Origin: Haplomitrium mnioides
Lineage: Eukaryota > Marchantiophyta > Haplomitriopsida > Calobryales
Assembly (NCBI GenBank): GCA_049999725.1
Contig: JBNGIS010036035.1
Location: 1-31,697, forward strand
Direction of reading: 5' to 3'
DNA length: 31,697 nucleotides
In this document: positions 1-10,699 of the stretch, in pieces
Layout of the letters: each line of letters begins with the position of its first letter
Position numbering within the stretch: position 1 is the first letter of the stretch
Notes under the pieces: generated by a model
Told to the model about the DNA's origin: nothing
Seen by the model: only the letters and a program-made list of their open reading frames with translations
Databases searched by the model: none
Position numbers and translations under genes: made by a program

Positions 1-2520
1 AAGACAGGTCACTATTACGGCGGCATAGAGGATTCCTTTAGGCAAGCGAGGCCAAGCGAGAAGGGCGAATCAGCGATAGATCATAGTTACAAGGTAAGGA
101 ACTCCATGGGGAGCTACGGAAACGTGGCAGTCCCACCACGCTTCACGGGTTAAGGGACACGTGGCGTTCCCAGGGAGTCCGTAGGACTTAGCGGAAACTG
201 ATGAAGTCCCAGGTAAACGGGTTCCAAGGTGCCTTCCGAAGTGCGAGGTCCACTTAACGTGGATCCGAGAGGAAGTCTTTAGCGGGTGCGAAACAGTGAC
301 TAATCATGGGCCCGGCCAGACAAAGAGCAAGCAAGGCGAAACGCTGATATATATCTGATCCGGCGAAGCGGCGAAAAGTTCGACAAGGTATGGTCTGAAA
401 GTTCGATGGGAGTTTCGGGAGCGCTTAGTTCTTGTGGTGAAAAGGCGATGAAGCGACGTTACAGCCAGAAGAAGCCAGCATTCGAAACGGTGACCTATCG
501 GAGTTCTGGTCTGGAAGTTCAACGGGGAGTCACGGCGAGTCTGCATAGTTCCTATATCAAGCGGAGCAAGGACTTTACGAAGGAAGCCAGAGTTCTTATT
601 GCGAACGGGATCCGAAGCGGTGACAGCAGGTAACGTTCTTACTCAGCGAGGAACCATTTCACGGATGACGTGGCATCCACAGAGAACGGTCAACGCAAGT
701 CAACTTCGGAGTCCGGTCAAGGCGACGGTCCGCCTACCCCTTTGCGGGGCGGCGTCGGGCGGCGCGGCAACGGATGACGTGGCCCCTCTGCGGGATCCGG
801 GAATCTACGGGAATCTTAGAGATCCCTCGGGGATCTTGATACTCGCGAAGCCAACGGGCTCCCTCAACGCGCCACATGTCAGCTGCCCAATGTCCGTGGA
901 ATCTCACTGGTTTCTGGGTCCGAGGAATCCAACGGGCTCCTGCGACGCGCCACTTGTCAGCTACCTGGCATCCGAAGGATCTCACGGGCTGCCAAGCTAT
1001 AACGAGGAAGAAACAAAAGCAAAAAGGTACACCGATACAAATGCGGATTGCGAGAGCTACAGGTGTCGGTTTCGCGTGAAATTCGTCTTGTTGGATAGAA
1101 AACGACAAGGCGCAGATGTTGGTGCCATTTTTAGACTGTGAATCTGGTAAAAATCTCACCTACGAGTCATGAAAAAAGGCGCGATGCACCTCTCGACCGT
1201 CAGATAAGTGAAACAGGGACTTCCAAGGGAGGGCGGTGATGAATCGTCAAAGCTGGAGAGGAAACGAGCGCGGGGATAGACTACCTCGCTTCGAAGCGAC
1301 GGGGACTGTTTTTGGGTGCAAGGAAAGCAGCGAGATACGGAGGAGAGAGTTCTGGTGAGACCTTTGGTGCATTGGGTGGACTCGTGCAGGAAGGCTATCA
1401 CAGGGTGGAGGTGGACTGAGGGAGTGCTGGGAATCGCTGGGCAGGAGGCTCTAGAGGCTCAGACTACTCAGGTGTACTCACATGTGAAGGCAGGCCAGCA
1501 TTTGGAGGTGGACCAACACGTAGAGGAGAGGAGGATTCTTTCAGTCTGTATTTCGTGAGGGGCAGCCAAGGGGGGGTCTTGGTGTCAGCTCAGCTTTGGT
1601 TTGTGCAGGAGATCAGTCCCAGCAGCATTCGGAGAAGGTTGTTGGCGTTAAAATCTGGTGGAGTCAAGAGGGGAGTGGCTGTGTTAGTGCCCGCGCACTG
1701 CAGAGAAGATCCCTTCGAAGCTCAAGGTGGAGTGGGTGGCCAGCAGTCGAGAGGACTGTCTTCCAGAGGTGGAAGTTAAACAAGACCTCTTCTGATCCTG
1801 AGGAAGTCAACTAGGGCTTCTCACGAGGGAAGGTAAAAAGACTATCTGGAAAAGGGTGCGTGAGTAGAGGGAGGACGTGTCACTGGAATCGTGAGTCCCA
1901 AGAGAAGGTTGGAATTGCTGGAATAAAGAGCAGGAGTGCAAGGGAGGCAGTGAAGATCGGATCTTGGGAGAAACAGAGGAGCTGCAGAGGAACGAGAGGA
2001 ATGGAGGGTTGAGAGGTCGCGACTGTGTTGCGGGGATCAGTCCAAGGCAGAGGAATGCTGGCGGAGTGTGTGGTGTTGTGTATACAGGGTGTAGTTAGTT
2101 TTGTATTCTGTTTGTAATTACTGGGAAGACATTTCAGATCCAAAGTGAACAGGATTTCAGATCAGCAGGGGTCCAAGAATCAGAGTTAGAGGATAAGGCA
2201 GTAAGGGGGCAGATCCCCTGTATAATTCAGATATCAGGACTTGATCCTGCATTGTAAAACTTTGAGTCTGGATCCTATTTCGGATCCCTGAAATACACTT
2301 CAGAATCTCATCAGAGGTGCTTCTATGGTGTGTGTGAATGTCTGAATAGATAGTGGAATAAGGAGAAAGGTCAGAAAGGTGAGAAGGAACACCCTTAAGG
2401 CCTGAAATTGATAACTTGCAGCGGGGCCATCTCATAAAAGAACCTGAAACCCGTAAAAGTCAGCCTTTTCCTTCCGAAGAGCGGTGTTCGGAGGACAAGA
2501 CCGGAAGGAGGGGGCTGACA
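1..2520 (+). mobile_element. Long LTR-like repeat, left copy (cut by window edge)
   Basis: This GC-richer block is a diverged reverse complement of the block at 25749-29548. Matching landmarks include the segment around 735-830, whose 'CCTACCCCTTTG' motif recurs inverted near 27580; the segment around 1430-1480 (GGCTCTAGAGGCTCAGAC and GGTGTACTCA), inverted near 26715-26770; and 2400-2520, inverted at 25749-25870. It ends with GGGGGCTGACA at 2520, which is the outer terminus also seen at 25749. A loose tandem duplication with a period near 116 bp starts at about 392 and 508 (GGTCTGAAAG and GGTCTGGAAG). No primer-binding site follows 2520, so it is best read as a 3' or solo LTR of a large retrotransposon whose other end is outside the window. 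None of its open frames resembles a protein family. The LTR assignment is inferred from the TG...CA ends and the TATA box in the other copy. Confidence 0.6.
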
Positions 2521-3095
2521 ATAAGTGAATGAGCGCTTGAGTAATCATAGAAGCGATGATGTGGATGATCATCTTCAAATGAGTAGAATGTCCAAATCAT
2601 TCTATTCTTCCACATCCAAATCAACAAATGTACAATAGATTTCAATAGTTATTTGCAAAACCATCAACTAATGTTGGTTTTCACACATGCTCAAGCTGAG
2701 TTAACACTCCACAACTTGTAAGAAAAATAACAAAATGTACTTTCTAGTATTTGAATCTCATCTATGGATAACAATAAGTTTTATTTAAAAAGTAAAATAC
2801 ATTTATAAAATATGTTAACCATTGTTTATGAGAAGCATGTCCAAGGTCAACTCTTGTGCTAATTGAATTGCTTCTCTTTTGTTGCTCAAACCACTTCTAC
2901 AACCTCACACCCTTCCACTTCAAGAGGTATTATCTCATCGTTTCTGATTTTGTTAGACGTACTGCTTCTCTTCAATATAATCTTTGGCTTGTTCTTTAAG
3001 ATTACATTCTTTCTTTTCAACATCTTTGACCATCTGTTTGACCATATGTTTGAGTATGATAAGCCATAGATAGAGAAAGCTTAGTACCCAAAAGA
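2521..3095. other. Intergenic spacer, no gene seen
   Basis: AT-rich sequence between the left long repeat and the first gypsy remnant. It may contain the decayed 3' end of the gypsy element at 3096-4638, but I could not recognise an LTR or a polypurine tract. I see no coding signal. Confidence 0.5.
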
Positions 3096-4638
3096 TTAGA
3101 CAACTCTCATCAAAACTTTCTATTGAATTGAAAATCCCTATGAGATATTAACACCTTGGCTATTCCATGATAACGGAAAACAATATCAAAGCAAAATTTT
3201 GCCAATCGTAGAGTATCTACTATGTCCACCATCAGTGTTAAATGAATTTTTTTGTAGAACTTGTCTACAAACACCACAATTGCAGTAAACCAACAAGGCA
3301 TAGTTAGAAGTGAAGTGACAAAATCCAAACTTACATATTCCCAATGAGCAGTAGGAATTGGTAGTGGTTGAAGAAGTCCAAATTTTTTATTGGCAACCTT
3401 GTTTTGTTGACAACTTTCACAAGAATTAACAAAATCACAAACTTCTTGAGCTAGGTTAGATCACCACCAAGTGCAATGAAGTAGCTATGTAGTTTTGTCT
3501 ACACCAAGATGAAATAAGATTGGAATGTCATGTGCTTATTGTAAATGAAAGATACAAAAAGTAGCATCTTGTTGGACATATATTTGATGATCTTGATAGA
3601 GAATACCATCATTAATAGAAAAAACATGATACTCACTATCTTTTACTACCAATGGTGCCCAAACAAGATTGAGGAAGATATGTTCTTGTAATTTTTGCCA
3701 ATAAACTGCACTAGTTGTCTCATCAATATGCTAATATTCACTACCTTCAATGCATTCAATCAATGATAAAACCTTTGTGACAATGCATCTCAAATGGTGT
3801 GAAACCTTCTCGGCTTGTACTTCAACTTGATACCAAATAGTTGTAGCTCATCTTCCCATTGATGATGATGACTTGTCATATTTTCCAAGTGAATTGGTTG
3901 CAACAATGGTTTGTGATAGTTGCACACACAAGTTTTTCCAAAAGATAACACCTCCAAATCTTGGTAGCATAAACCATTGTTAGTTGTTCCTGATCTTTAG
4001 GATAATAATTTATTTCCACCACATTTAATCAACATGACATGAAAGCAATTAGATGAAGTCCACCATCAAACTCTTATTGTAACACTACTCCGATAGCAAA
4101 ACTAGAGGCACTAAAATCAACTATACAACGTGGCTTTGTATCATATGGATGTAGAATTCGACAAGAAGAGATTGCATCATTGAGTTGTTGAAATAACGCT
4201 TTCTCTTTGGCGGGCTATTGAAACATGACCCTCTTTTCCTAAAAAATCTGTAAGCTAAAAACTCCCACAATCCTCCAACATTCCACAAGTGTGCGCTTCA
4301 ATCATACCATCAAGATCGAAGAAGATACTTTGAAAATGCACAAAAAAAATCACCAATTATCTTCTTTTGTTCTTGTAGCTTTCAAGTATTACTCACAATC
4401 AAACAAAAAAATTATCAGTTGCACCAAGATCCATCTTTCTATCATAAGATTTTGGCTTTGGAAATCGTATATGAATCTCTTCTTTTCAAAAATGTGCTCT
4501 TTCTCTTATTTGTATTTGAACTTCTAAAATGCGATAAAGATGTTCAATTTTTTGTTGCATTACTTGAATCGTCGCTCCATTTTTCCCTTGATTCTCCATG
4601 CATCTCACTATAAAAAAAAACCTTGGCTCTCATACCAA
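3096..4638 (-). mobile_element. Collapsed Ty3/gypsy element: gag start joined to RNase H and integrase
   Basis: Read on the minus strand from the primer-binding site, this begins with a gag N-terminus (ATG near 4600; a glutamine-rich helix followed by an FPKPKSYD motif near 4450). Around 4270 it passes directly into the end of reverse transcriptase and RNase H, then into the integrase zinc finger (near 3400-3480), the LLQPLPIP linker (near 3345-3375) and part of the integrase core (residues DFVTSL to HRDFQF, 3328-3110). Most of gag, the whole protease and most of reverse transcriptase are therefore missing, consistent with an internal deletion. Several frames and many stops are needed to read it. 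It differs in sequence and LTR from the gypsy element at 6838-11540, so it is a different family or lineage. It is dead. Confidence 0.75.
4625..4637 (-). other. Primer-binding site (initiator Met tRNA type)
   Basis: The minus strand reads TGGTATGAGAGCC, one base off the usual plant retrotransposon primer site complementary to initiator methionine tRNA. It sits one base inside the LTR that starts at 4639, fixing the element's orientation and 5' end. Confidence 0.8.
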
Positions 4639-5051
4639 TGTAAAAGAACTCAAAGACGAATTCCAAATGAGTAAAAACTCAAGATAACTCTAATAGAGTT
4701 AATCAACCAAATGCCAATATGGTAAGCAACAAAATGCCAAGAAGGTAAGCAAACTAAATGCCAAGAGAGGCAATTTTCCAAAGAGATACAAGCAAATTCT
4801 CAAACCAATTGAGAGAAACTTCAGAAGAAGAAGTTTGGCAATGAAGCATGTCTAATTATACTTAAGAAAAATATGTCATCTTCCTACTTCCTTTGCTTAA
4901 AGGTGACTTCAAGTCTCAAAAAAGTTTCAACTCTAAAGAATGATCTTATACTACTTTACTAAAAATAACTTCAAAGATAAGTAATCCTTATACTATTTTA
5001 TTAAAATGATCTTAGCCCTAAAAAGTGAGGATATTTTGATTGTTACTACCA
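4639..5051 (-). repeat. 5' LTR of the collapsed gypsy element
   Basis: On the plus strand the block starts TGTAAAAG next to the primer site and ends TTACTACCA at 5051, giving TG...CA ends in both readings and a length of 413 bp. The inner end is secure because of the primer site; the outer end is chosen as the best TG/CA terminus. A purine-rich tract (minus strand GTGTGAAGGAGA) abuts the outer end, discussed as a finding. No second copy of this LTR was recognised in the window. Confidence 0.6.
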
Positions 5052-5237
5052 TCTCCTTCACACCTCTTTATTTTCTAACAAATAGCACAACATTTTGCTT
5101 GTACTGTTACACCATCAATGACAATGCCCAAATACTTCTAACCATCGACATAATATTTTCTTTGATGGTTTGAATGTTTTGTTCTTTCTTTTATTTGTTG
5201 GTCACAACAGAAAACCAATTGGCAATTATATTTGAGT
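5052..5237. other. Short spacer between LTR and microsatellite
   Basis: Non-repetitive, AT-rich. A minus-strand frame is open here, but it matches nothing I recognise. It could be the 3' end of another retroelement, if the purine tract next to 5051 is genuine. Confidence 0.3.
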
Positions 5238-5238
5238 G

Positions 5239-5288
<50 letters not shown>

Positions 5289-5298
5289 NNNNNNNNNN

Positions 5299-5345
<47 letters not shown>
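5238..5345. repeat. (TA)n microsatellite with a 10-N assembly gap
   Basis: Uninterrupted TA dinucleotides run on both sides of ten Ns at 5289-5298. The N run is a gap placeholder, so the true repeat length is unknown. Open frames across it (YIYIYI) are artefacts. Confidence 0.97.
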
Positions 5346-5347
<2 letters not shown>

Positions 5348-5849
5348 TAAGAAGAGGTATTTCAAGTCAAAATCAAAAAAGAGGTTGGGAGTACTGCCAG
5401 AGAAATTGGAAGCTTTTAATATGGAGGGTAAAAAAGAAAAATGAACCCCCTTCGCACTTGGAGTCTAAAGTAGGAAGGTGGCTAGAAACCATAACACTAA
5501 CTTTCTAATCACTAGAGAACTAAAGAAGAAATATATTTTGAGCATTCTAGAAGTCCCAAGTGCGCAGGAGTTTTCCAACAAGAGTAACAAATTCTAAACA
5601 AGCATTGAGTCTATAACGTATAAGAAGTCTAAGTCTTTAGCGCTCTTTGACTCGAGTAGAGCACCGGTTGCAAACAACATCAAAAATTCTAGTGTGCGCT
5701 TTGACTCTAAACATGTTGAGGGTGAGAAATGAAAACAACATATCCTAAACCAACTTTGAGTCTACATACACCTAGGGTTGCAAGCAACAACAAAAAACCC
5801 TTTGTATACTGTGAGGAAGCAAATAGATGAGAAATAAAGGATTTGGAAT
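5346..5849. repeat. Degenerate GCGC-type motif region
   Basis: No gene is recognisable. Scattered short motifs related to the arrays around 12-18 kb are present: TTCGCACTTGGAGTCTA near 5450, AAGTGCGCAGGAG near 5560, TAGCGCTCTTTGACTC near 5640 and GTGCGCTTTGACTC near 5695. This lies just downstream of the truncated transposase-like gene at 5850-6837. The corresponding position downstream of the better copy (12250-12415) carries the same kind of motif, so the segment is probably part of the same element. Confidence 0.4.
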
Positions 5850-6837
5850 TCTCATCCCACTTCTATTTAAAAATTGTGAAATTCTTATAAAAGTCTTAAG
5901 CAGTTTTATTGGTAAAAGTCGAAGAAAATGAAGAAATTGCTTCTCAGAGCAAAGTTAATTCTAAAAGTCAGAAATTGTTAAATATTGGGTATTAACAGTC
6001 AGGTCAGAACCAATAATGAAGATGTTGTATGATCTTGAGAATAACAGTGTATGGAAAATTATGCATGTCATTTTGGCGGCATTTGATCTTTCTTCCGAGT
6101 TGTGTTGTTAAATGTCTTCTTCCTAATATGAGAAGTGTTACCTTTAAGCTGTGAGTTTGGCTATGAATCTTTAAAGCATCCTCACCAAAATCTTGAATAT
6201 ATGGCATGGTTTTTTCTAGAATAATTGGAGCCCTTCGCGATAATTTCAACAAAATATTTTATGATTGAGAATCATTGCCTAAACTTTCATTTGAAGATTC
6301 AATTAGTCATTTTCTTTTTCTTGATGTCCTTTCTATTGTTGTTTCAAGTCCAACTAGAGTAAGAGTACCAGTTCAATTGAATGTTGTCAAATGAGATAAT
6401 ATATTGCAATCAAAATCTAGTTGGTCTTGTGATTTTGTTTTAGAAGTCAGTTTAACAAGTACATTATGATCTTGACCTTCATTATCTTCATCAGTTGTTG
6501 ACAAAGACATGTGGACAACAGTTTTAAGATGGTAATGTGATTGCCATTGATTAGTCTTAAATGTATCACTCTTTTGCATGGATTAGACTATAAAAGCTTG
6601 AGCTCCAAATTAATGAAGTTGGGTTGGAGCATCAAAATCTATGCACATATAGGGTCCGGTGATTTGAAAATCCCTTGAAGGAGTACATGTTGAGTGCTTC
6701 ACTTGTATGTTGGGTCCTCTATGCACAAAAGGTTGATTCTTGGATCCTGTATGTTCATAGAGTTCACCCCGACAATCCTCATTCATTGATTCTTCTTATT
6801 GCAAAATTGGCATATTTTTACCCAAAATACTAGCCAT
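5850..6837 (-). pseudogene. Transposase-like gene, truncated copy
   Basis: Starting at ATG 6837 (MASILGK), one minus-strand frame can be followed to about 6004 and probably 5850, interrupted only by stops. It aligns by eye with the gene at 12735-14515: both carry MASILGK, then a repeat-like stretch with GEL and GS motifs, then a TPSR/CPSR motif, an acidic-serine stretch, and a segment ending in ILLE/IILE. The cysteine cluster and everything after it are missing. The first stop follows about 13 codons. A gypsy LTR (6838-7346) abuts the start codon, so the retrotransposon may have landed at the gene's 5' end, although part of the sequence called LTR could instead be this gene's own promoter. 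Function is inferred only from the other copy. It is non-functional. Confidence 0.6.
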
Positions 6838-6965
6838 TGCCTTTATAACACTACACACATACATCATACACCAAAATTAGCATAAGTACAACACATACAA
6901 GAATAGCGCATAAACAACTTCAAGAACCCACAAGGTAAGAGATGCCTAACCAGGCCCTCTCCCTT

Positions 6966-6974
6966 CTTTATATA
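6966..6974 (-). promoter_or_regulatory. TATA box (TATATAAAG)
   Basis: Minus-strand TATATAAAG within the gypsy LTR, positioned to drive transcription towards 6838. The 12-base context TAGTATATAAAG is identical to the TATA box of the transposase-like gene at 14684. Confidence 0.5.
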
Positions 6975-7074
6975 CTAAGTGAAAAGCACTTTGCTTACAT
7001 ACGTGGCGAAACCCCATTGGTTCCTTTTCTATCCTCCTCTAATTGAACCACCCTTTACTTTTATTCTCCTTCTA

Positions 7075-7182
7075 CCACGTGTCCTTATCTTTAGAACCTT
7101 CAATTTCTCCTTAGTTCTTCTTTTGCCACGTGTTCTTATCTTAGAACCTTTTAGTTGCTTTAATCCTTCGCTTGCCACGTGT
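7075..7182. repeat. Triplicated CCACGTGT (G-box) module in LTR
   Basis: CCACGTGT followed by CTTATC occurs at 7075, 7126 and 7175 (spacing 51 and 49 bp), with a weaker CCAGGTGT at 7244. CACGTG is the plant G-box bound by bZIP and bHLH factors. Tandem copies upstream of the LTR TATA box fit an enhancer. Confidence 0.65.
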
Positions 7183-7346
7183 TCTTATCCTCTTCTAAAA
7201 TAGCCTTTCTTTCACTTTAATTCGTTGACTTTCTCTCCTTGTGCCAGGTGTCACTCTCTCTATAATAACACTCGTTTTTTGATACTCTAACTTAGTAATA
7301 GCTTTCTAGATATAGTTGTTGCTTACTAAAGTTAGTGATCATTACA

Positions 7347-7362
7347 ATCCTCCCTCCTTTTA
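7347..7362 (-). other. Polypurine tract
   Basis: The minus strand reads TAAAAGGAGGGAGGAT immediately before the LTR start TGTAAT, the usual second-strand primer of LTR retrotransposons. It follows directly after the chromodomain frame. Confidence 0.8.
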
Positions 7363-8870
7363 AGAGGCAATGTCCTCGTTGCAAGTAAGAAAGGTATCAA
7401 AAGAGTGAACAAGCGCAGATGCGTTAGCCAAATTCTCCAAGGGCTCCCAAGTAGCTTCATAAAGTGGGCAGCCTTTCCAATGAACCAAATATTCCACAAT
7501 CTCACATCGGCCACGACGCTGTGCACGTTTCTTCAAGAGTTGTTCCACCTCAAACTCTTCATGACCATCCATAAGTTCGGGTGGTGGAGAGTGTTATTGG
7601 GTACTTAGAAAAGAGGAAGAACGAGGAACAAAAGCCTATTATAAAGAGACATGAAAGACTGGATGAATCTTCATGTGAGAGGGTAAAACCAACTGATATG
7701 CCACTTCACCAATACGAGCAGAGATAGAAAATTGGACAATAAAGCGAGCACTAAGCTTACGAGAATGAAGCAAATGAAGATTGGAAGTGGATAGCCAGAC
7801 TTGGTCACCTAGAGCAAAAGTCACCTCCCGTTGATGAGCATTAGCATATTGCTTTTTCCGATTATGAGCCACTTCAAGGTTTGCTTTGGCCCATCGAATG
7901 TCGTAATATAGACGATGAAGAAAATCATCAGTAGCTGGACTTTTGGAGGTGAGCAGTGATGTCGAGTGAAGACTAGAGATCATGGTTGGATGCTCACCGT
8001 ACATCAAAAAGAAAGGTGTAGCTCATGTAGAACTGTTGATAGAGTTATTGTAAGAAAACTCAACAAGAGAGAGTAGCCAATCCCATTCCGTTTGTTCTTC
8101 CAAGGTAAATGCTTGCAACATATTTTCAATTATACGATTGGCACGTTCAGTTTGACCATCAGATTCAAAGTGGTAGGTAGTAGACATAGCTAATTTGGTT
8201 TTAAATAGACCAAATATTATGCGCCAAAACATGCTAGTGAATTGAGTCTCGCGATAAAAAATAATGACTTTAGAGAGACAATGATGAGAGTACACTGCTT
8301 CTAGATAAATGCGAGCTAACTCAAGGGATGTCACTGACTTAGTTGTTGGAAGAATATGGATCATTTTGCTGAGTTTGTCCACAAAACAACAATAGCGTCA
8401 TAACTTGTAGAAGTACGTGGTAACTCGTACACAATGTCCATACTCATATGCTCCCATCATTGATTGGGGATGGGAAGTGGTTGTAATAAGCCTCCACACT
8501 TAAGATTGGTAGATTTGTTTTGTTGATAAGCCAAACAACTCTGAACATATGCCTCCACATCTTGGTGCATCTTAGGCTAGTAATAAACACGTTGAAGATT
8601 CTCCAATGTCTTCTCGATTCCAACATGTCCACTAATAGCATAATCACATGCTTCATGCAAAACTTCAGAGTAAAGCGTGATATTATTAAGGACCCATACC
8701 TTATTTTGGAAGAAAATCAAACCTCTTACCATTTTTACCAACTTCTTTTGTTGTGCAGCAATTATCTCTTCATCTTCCTTGACTGTAGCCAACATTTTTG
8801 ACCACCATGTAGGATGTATTGCACCTTCTGACAAGATGTTGAGTTGAGGCATGTGGGTCAAAGCTTATGC
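7360..8870 (-). pseudogene. Gypsy integrase with C-terminal chromodomain (broken)
   Basis: Reading down the minus strand: an integrase zinc finger (8690-8540) whose second cysteine pair has become C-L-A-Y; the LLQPLPIP linker near 8475; a core domain (8382-8023) with the DGQTER motif that carries the catalytic glutamate; and a C-terminal domain (8007-7639). Last is a chromodomain at 7572-7400 (VEYLVHWKG then TWEPLENL), which in chromoviruses tethers integration to marked histones. The second catalytic aspartate is replaced: the usual D before R in the core appears as Y in FYRETQF near 8290. Stops and frameshifts separate the pieces. The order integrase then chromodomain identifies a chromovirus-type Ty3/gypsy element. 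It is inactive. Confidence 0.85.
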
Positions 8871-10330
8871 AATTTTTCGTTTTCCTTCCACATACACCAT
8901 CTTCATATGAAAGCGTTGTCGCCACTTCGCCTATCGAATTTGCCTTTTAGAAAGGTCTTTTTTGCGTTTCGAGATAGAGTAGAGGTTTATGATCAGTCTC
9001 AACAATAAACTCCTTGTCTCCGAGATAATGCTTCCAATGCTTTGTGGATAACACGATTGCTAGCTCCTCCCGCTGTGTGGTTTGATGATTTTTCTCTGTG
9101 TCGCTTAACTTTCTAGAGAAGAAAGCAATAAGATGCTAGCCATCCTCCCATTCTTATTGCAAAACCATGCTTATAGCTTTTCTCGATGTATTAACTGAAA
9201 GTTTTATTGGTTGTTTAGAGTCATACCATTTGAGAATATGAGCATGAAGAAGTGATTTCTTCAATGCTTGGAATGCCAATTCTTCTTTGGCTCCCCATGT
9301 CTATGTATGATTTTTCTTGAGAAAATTGGTCGAATGTTCTCCTATTTGTGCAAAACCTTTTACAAACCGACGATAAAACCCAGTTAGCCTAAAAAATCCT
9401 CGTAGTCGTGTTTGATCACTATGAGCTTCCCATTTTTGAATGGCCTCTACTTTCTCATCCATGACCTGAATTCCTGCTGCACTCATCCAGTAACCCAAGT
9501 AATCATCCTCTCTTTTGCCAATTTCACATTTTGATATCTTAACATATAGTTTGTGGTCCCGAAGTACCTTCAATACCATACAAAGGTGTTGTTGATGTTC
9601 ATGAAGATTTTTGCTATAAATAAAAATGTCATCCAAGAAAACAATAACAAACTTACCCAGAAAAGATCAAAAAATATCATTCATTAAGCCCATAGAGGTT
9701 GCAAGAGTATTAGTTAATCCAAATGACATAACGAGATATTCAAAATACCCATATGGACTTCAAAATGCTGTCTTCAAATTTGGTTGTATCCACTTCTCAA
9801 ATCCAACTTGGTAAAGTAGTTTGCTCCTTGAAGTTGATCAAATAAATCGTCCATTCACTGTTTGTTGGTTGAGTGCCCGATAGTCAATACACATCCCCAT
9901 ACTCCCGTCTTTCTTTTTTTACAAATAACACTGGTGCACCATAAGGAGAGATGTTTGGCTGAATAAATCCTTTCTCCAATAGTTCAGTGATTTGAGTTTT
10001 GCATTCTTCCAATTCATGAGTAGGCAAACGATATGGTGCCTTGTACGGTGGAGTACTTCCTAGAACAACCTCAATCTTATGATCAATAAATGGCTTAGTC
10101 GGCAAACCAAGAGGTAAATAGTTGGGAAAAACATCATGAAATTCTTTCAAAACCCCTTGAAGTTCATGTGGGGCTTTATGCTTGGAGTGCTTCTTATCAC
10201 TTTCAACCTCACGTATGAGTCCCGAAAACACCACATCTTGTCTCTTTATTGACTTTGCTTCAATCACATATAGAGGTAGTTTCCTTGAATAAGATCGTAC
10301 ATGATCTTCCCAAATCTTCCATTGAGGTGT
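8871..10330 (-). pseudogene. Gypsy reverse transcriptase and RNase H (broken)
   Basis: The reverse transcriptase N-terminus is clear at 10267-9884: a PPYKAPYRL segment, then ELLEKGFIQP and SPYGAPVLFVKK. The catalytic pair is preserved as FLDD near 9625-9645, followed by IYSKNLHEHQQH and the connection domain (to 9301). The RNase H region (9300-8871) is broken into several frames. The segments do not share one frame, so frameshifts lie near 9880 and 9300. It normally copies element RNA into DNA in cytoplasmic particles; here it cannot be translated intact. Confidence 0.8.
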
Positions 10331-10348
10331 TATGAGGGTCTTCTTTTG

Positions 10349-10600
10349 CTAATCCACTTGCGGGTTATGTCTTCTCAACCACTTCATTCCCAGAATGGCA
10401 TCATATCTTGCCAATGTTATGATCTTCCATTCGAGCTCTTCTTGATAGTTGCCCATATGTAAAGATATACTTTGAGACAATCTTCCAATTGGCTCACTTT
10501 GTCCATTTGCCATTTCAACCACCTCGTGCTCTTCTTCCTCAAGGGATAATTTCAACTTTAGTGCCCTTATCGGAGATCCTTTCATCCACCCATCAACCAC
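10349..10600 (-). pseudogene. Gypsy protease remnant lacking its active site
   Basis: The frame contains flanking parts of a retroviral-type aspartic protease: VDGWMKGSPIRAL at the start, then KLKLSLEEEEHEVVEMANGQ, and near the end DAILGMKWLRRHNPQVD, a very typical gypsy protease C-terminus. The D-S/T-G active-site segment expected between SPIRAL and KLKLS is absent, so a short in-frame deletion has removed the catalytic aspartate while leaving the frame open. It lies between gag and reverse transcriptase, as expected. Confidence 0.7.
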
Positions 10601-10699
10601 AATTAGTCCTCCATTTGTTTTGTTTTTCTACTTGACATATTGGATTTTGTCAACTTTTTCCCTCGCCTATCTTCTTCATCCCAGCAAAATCACGAGGTC

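Larger units (their letters stand above)
6838..7346 (-). repeat. 3' LTR of the chromodomain gypsy element
   Basis: The minus-strand start TGTAATGATC at 7346 follows a clear polypurine tract. The other end is placed at 6838 because it gives a TG/CA terminus (minus strand ...AAAGGCA). The block holds a TATA box (6966-6974) about 375 bp from its start and a triplicated CCACGTGT motif upstream of it, as expected for a U3 promoter. The inner end at 7346 is well supported. The end at 6838 is less certain, because the TATA region also resembles the promoter of the transposase-like gene at 14684-14720. Confidence 0.55.

Noticed and set aside
599-1159. 180-codon plus and 141-codon minus frames in the left long repeat
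   Set aside because: Overlapping antisense frames in GC-rich repeat sequence, with no conserved motif and not maintained in the right copy.
5138-5444. Open frames across the TA microsatellite
   Set aside because: Tyrosine-isoleucine repeats produced by (TA)n and the N run.
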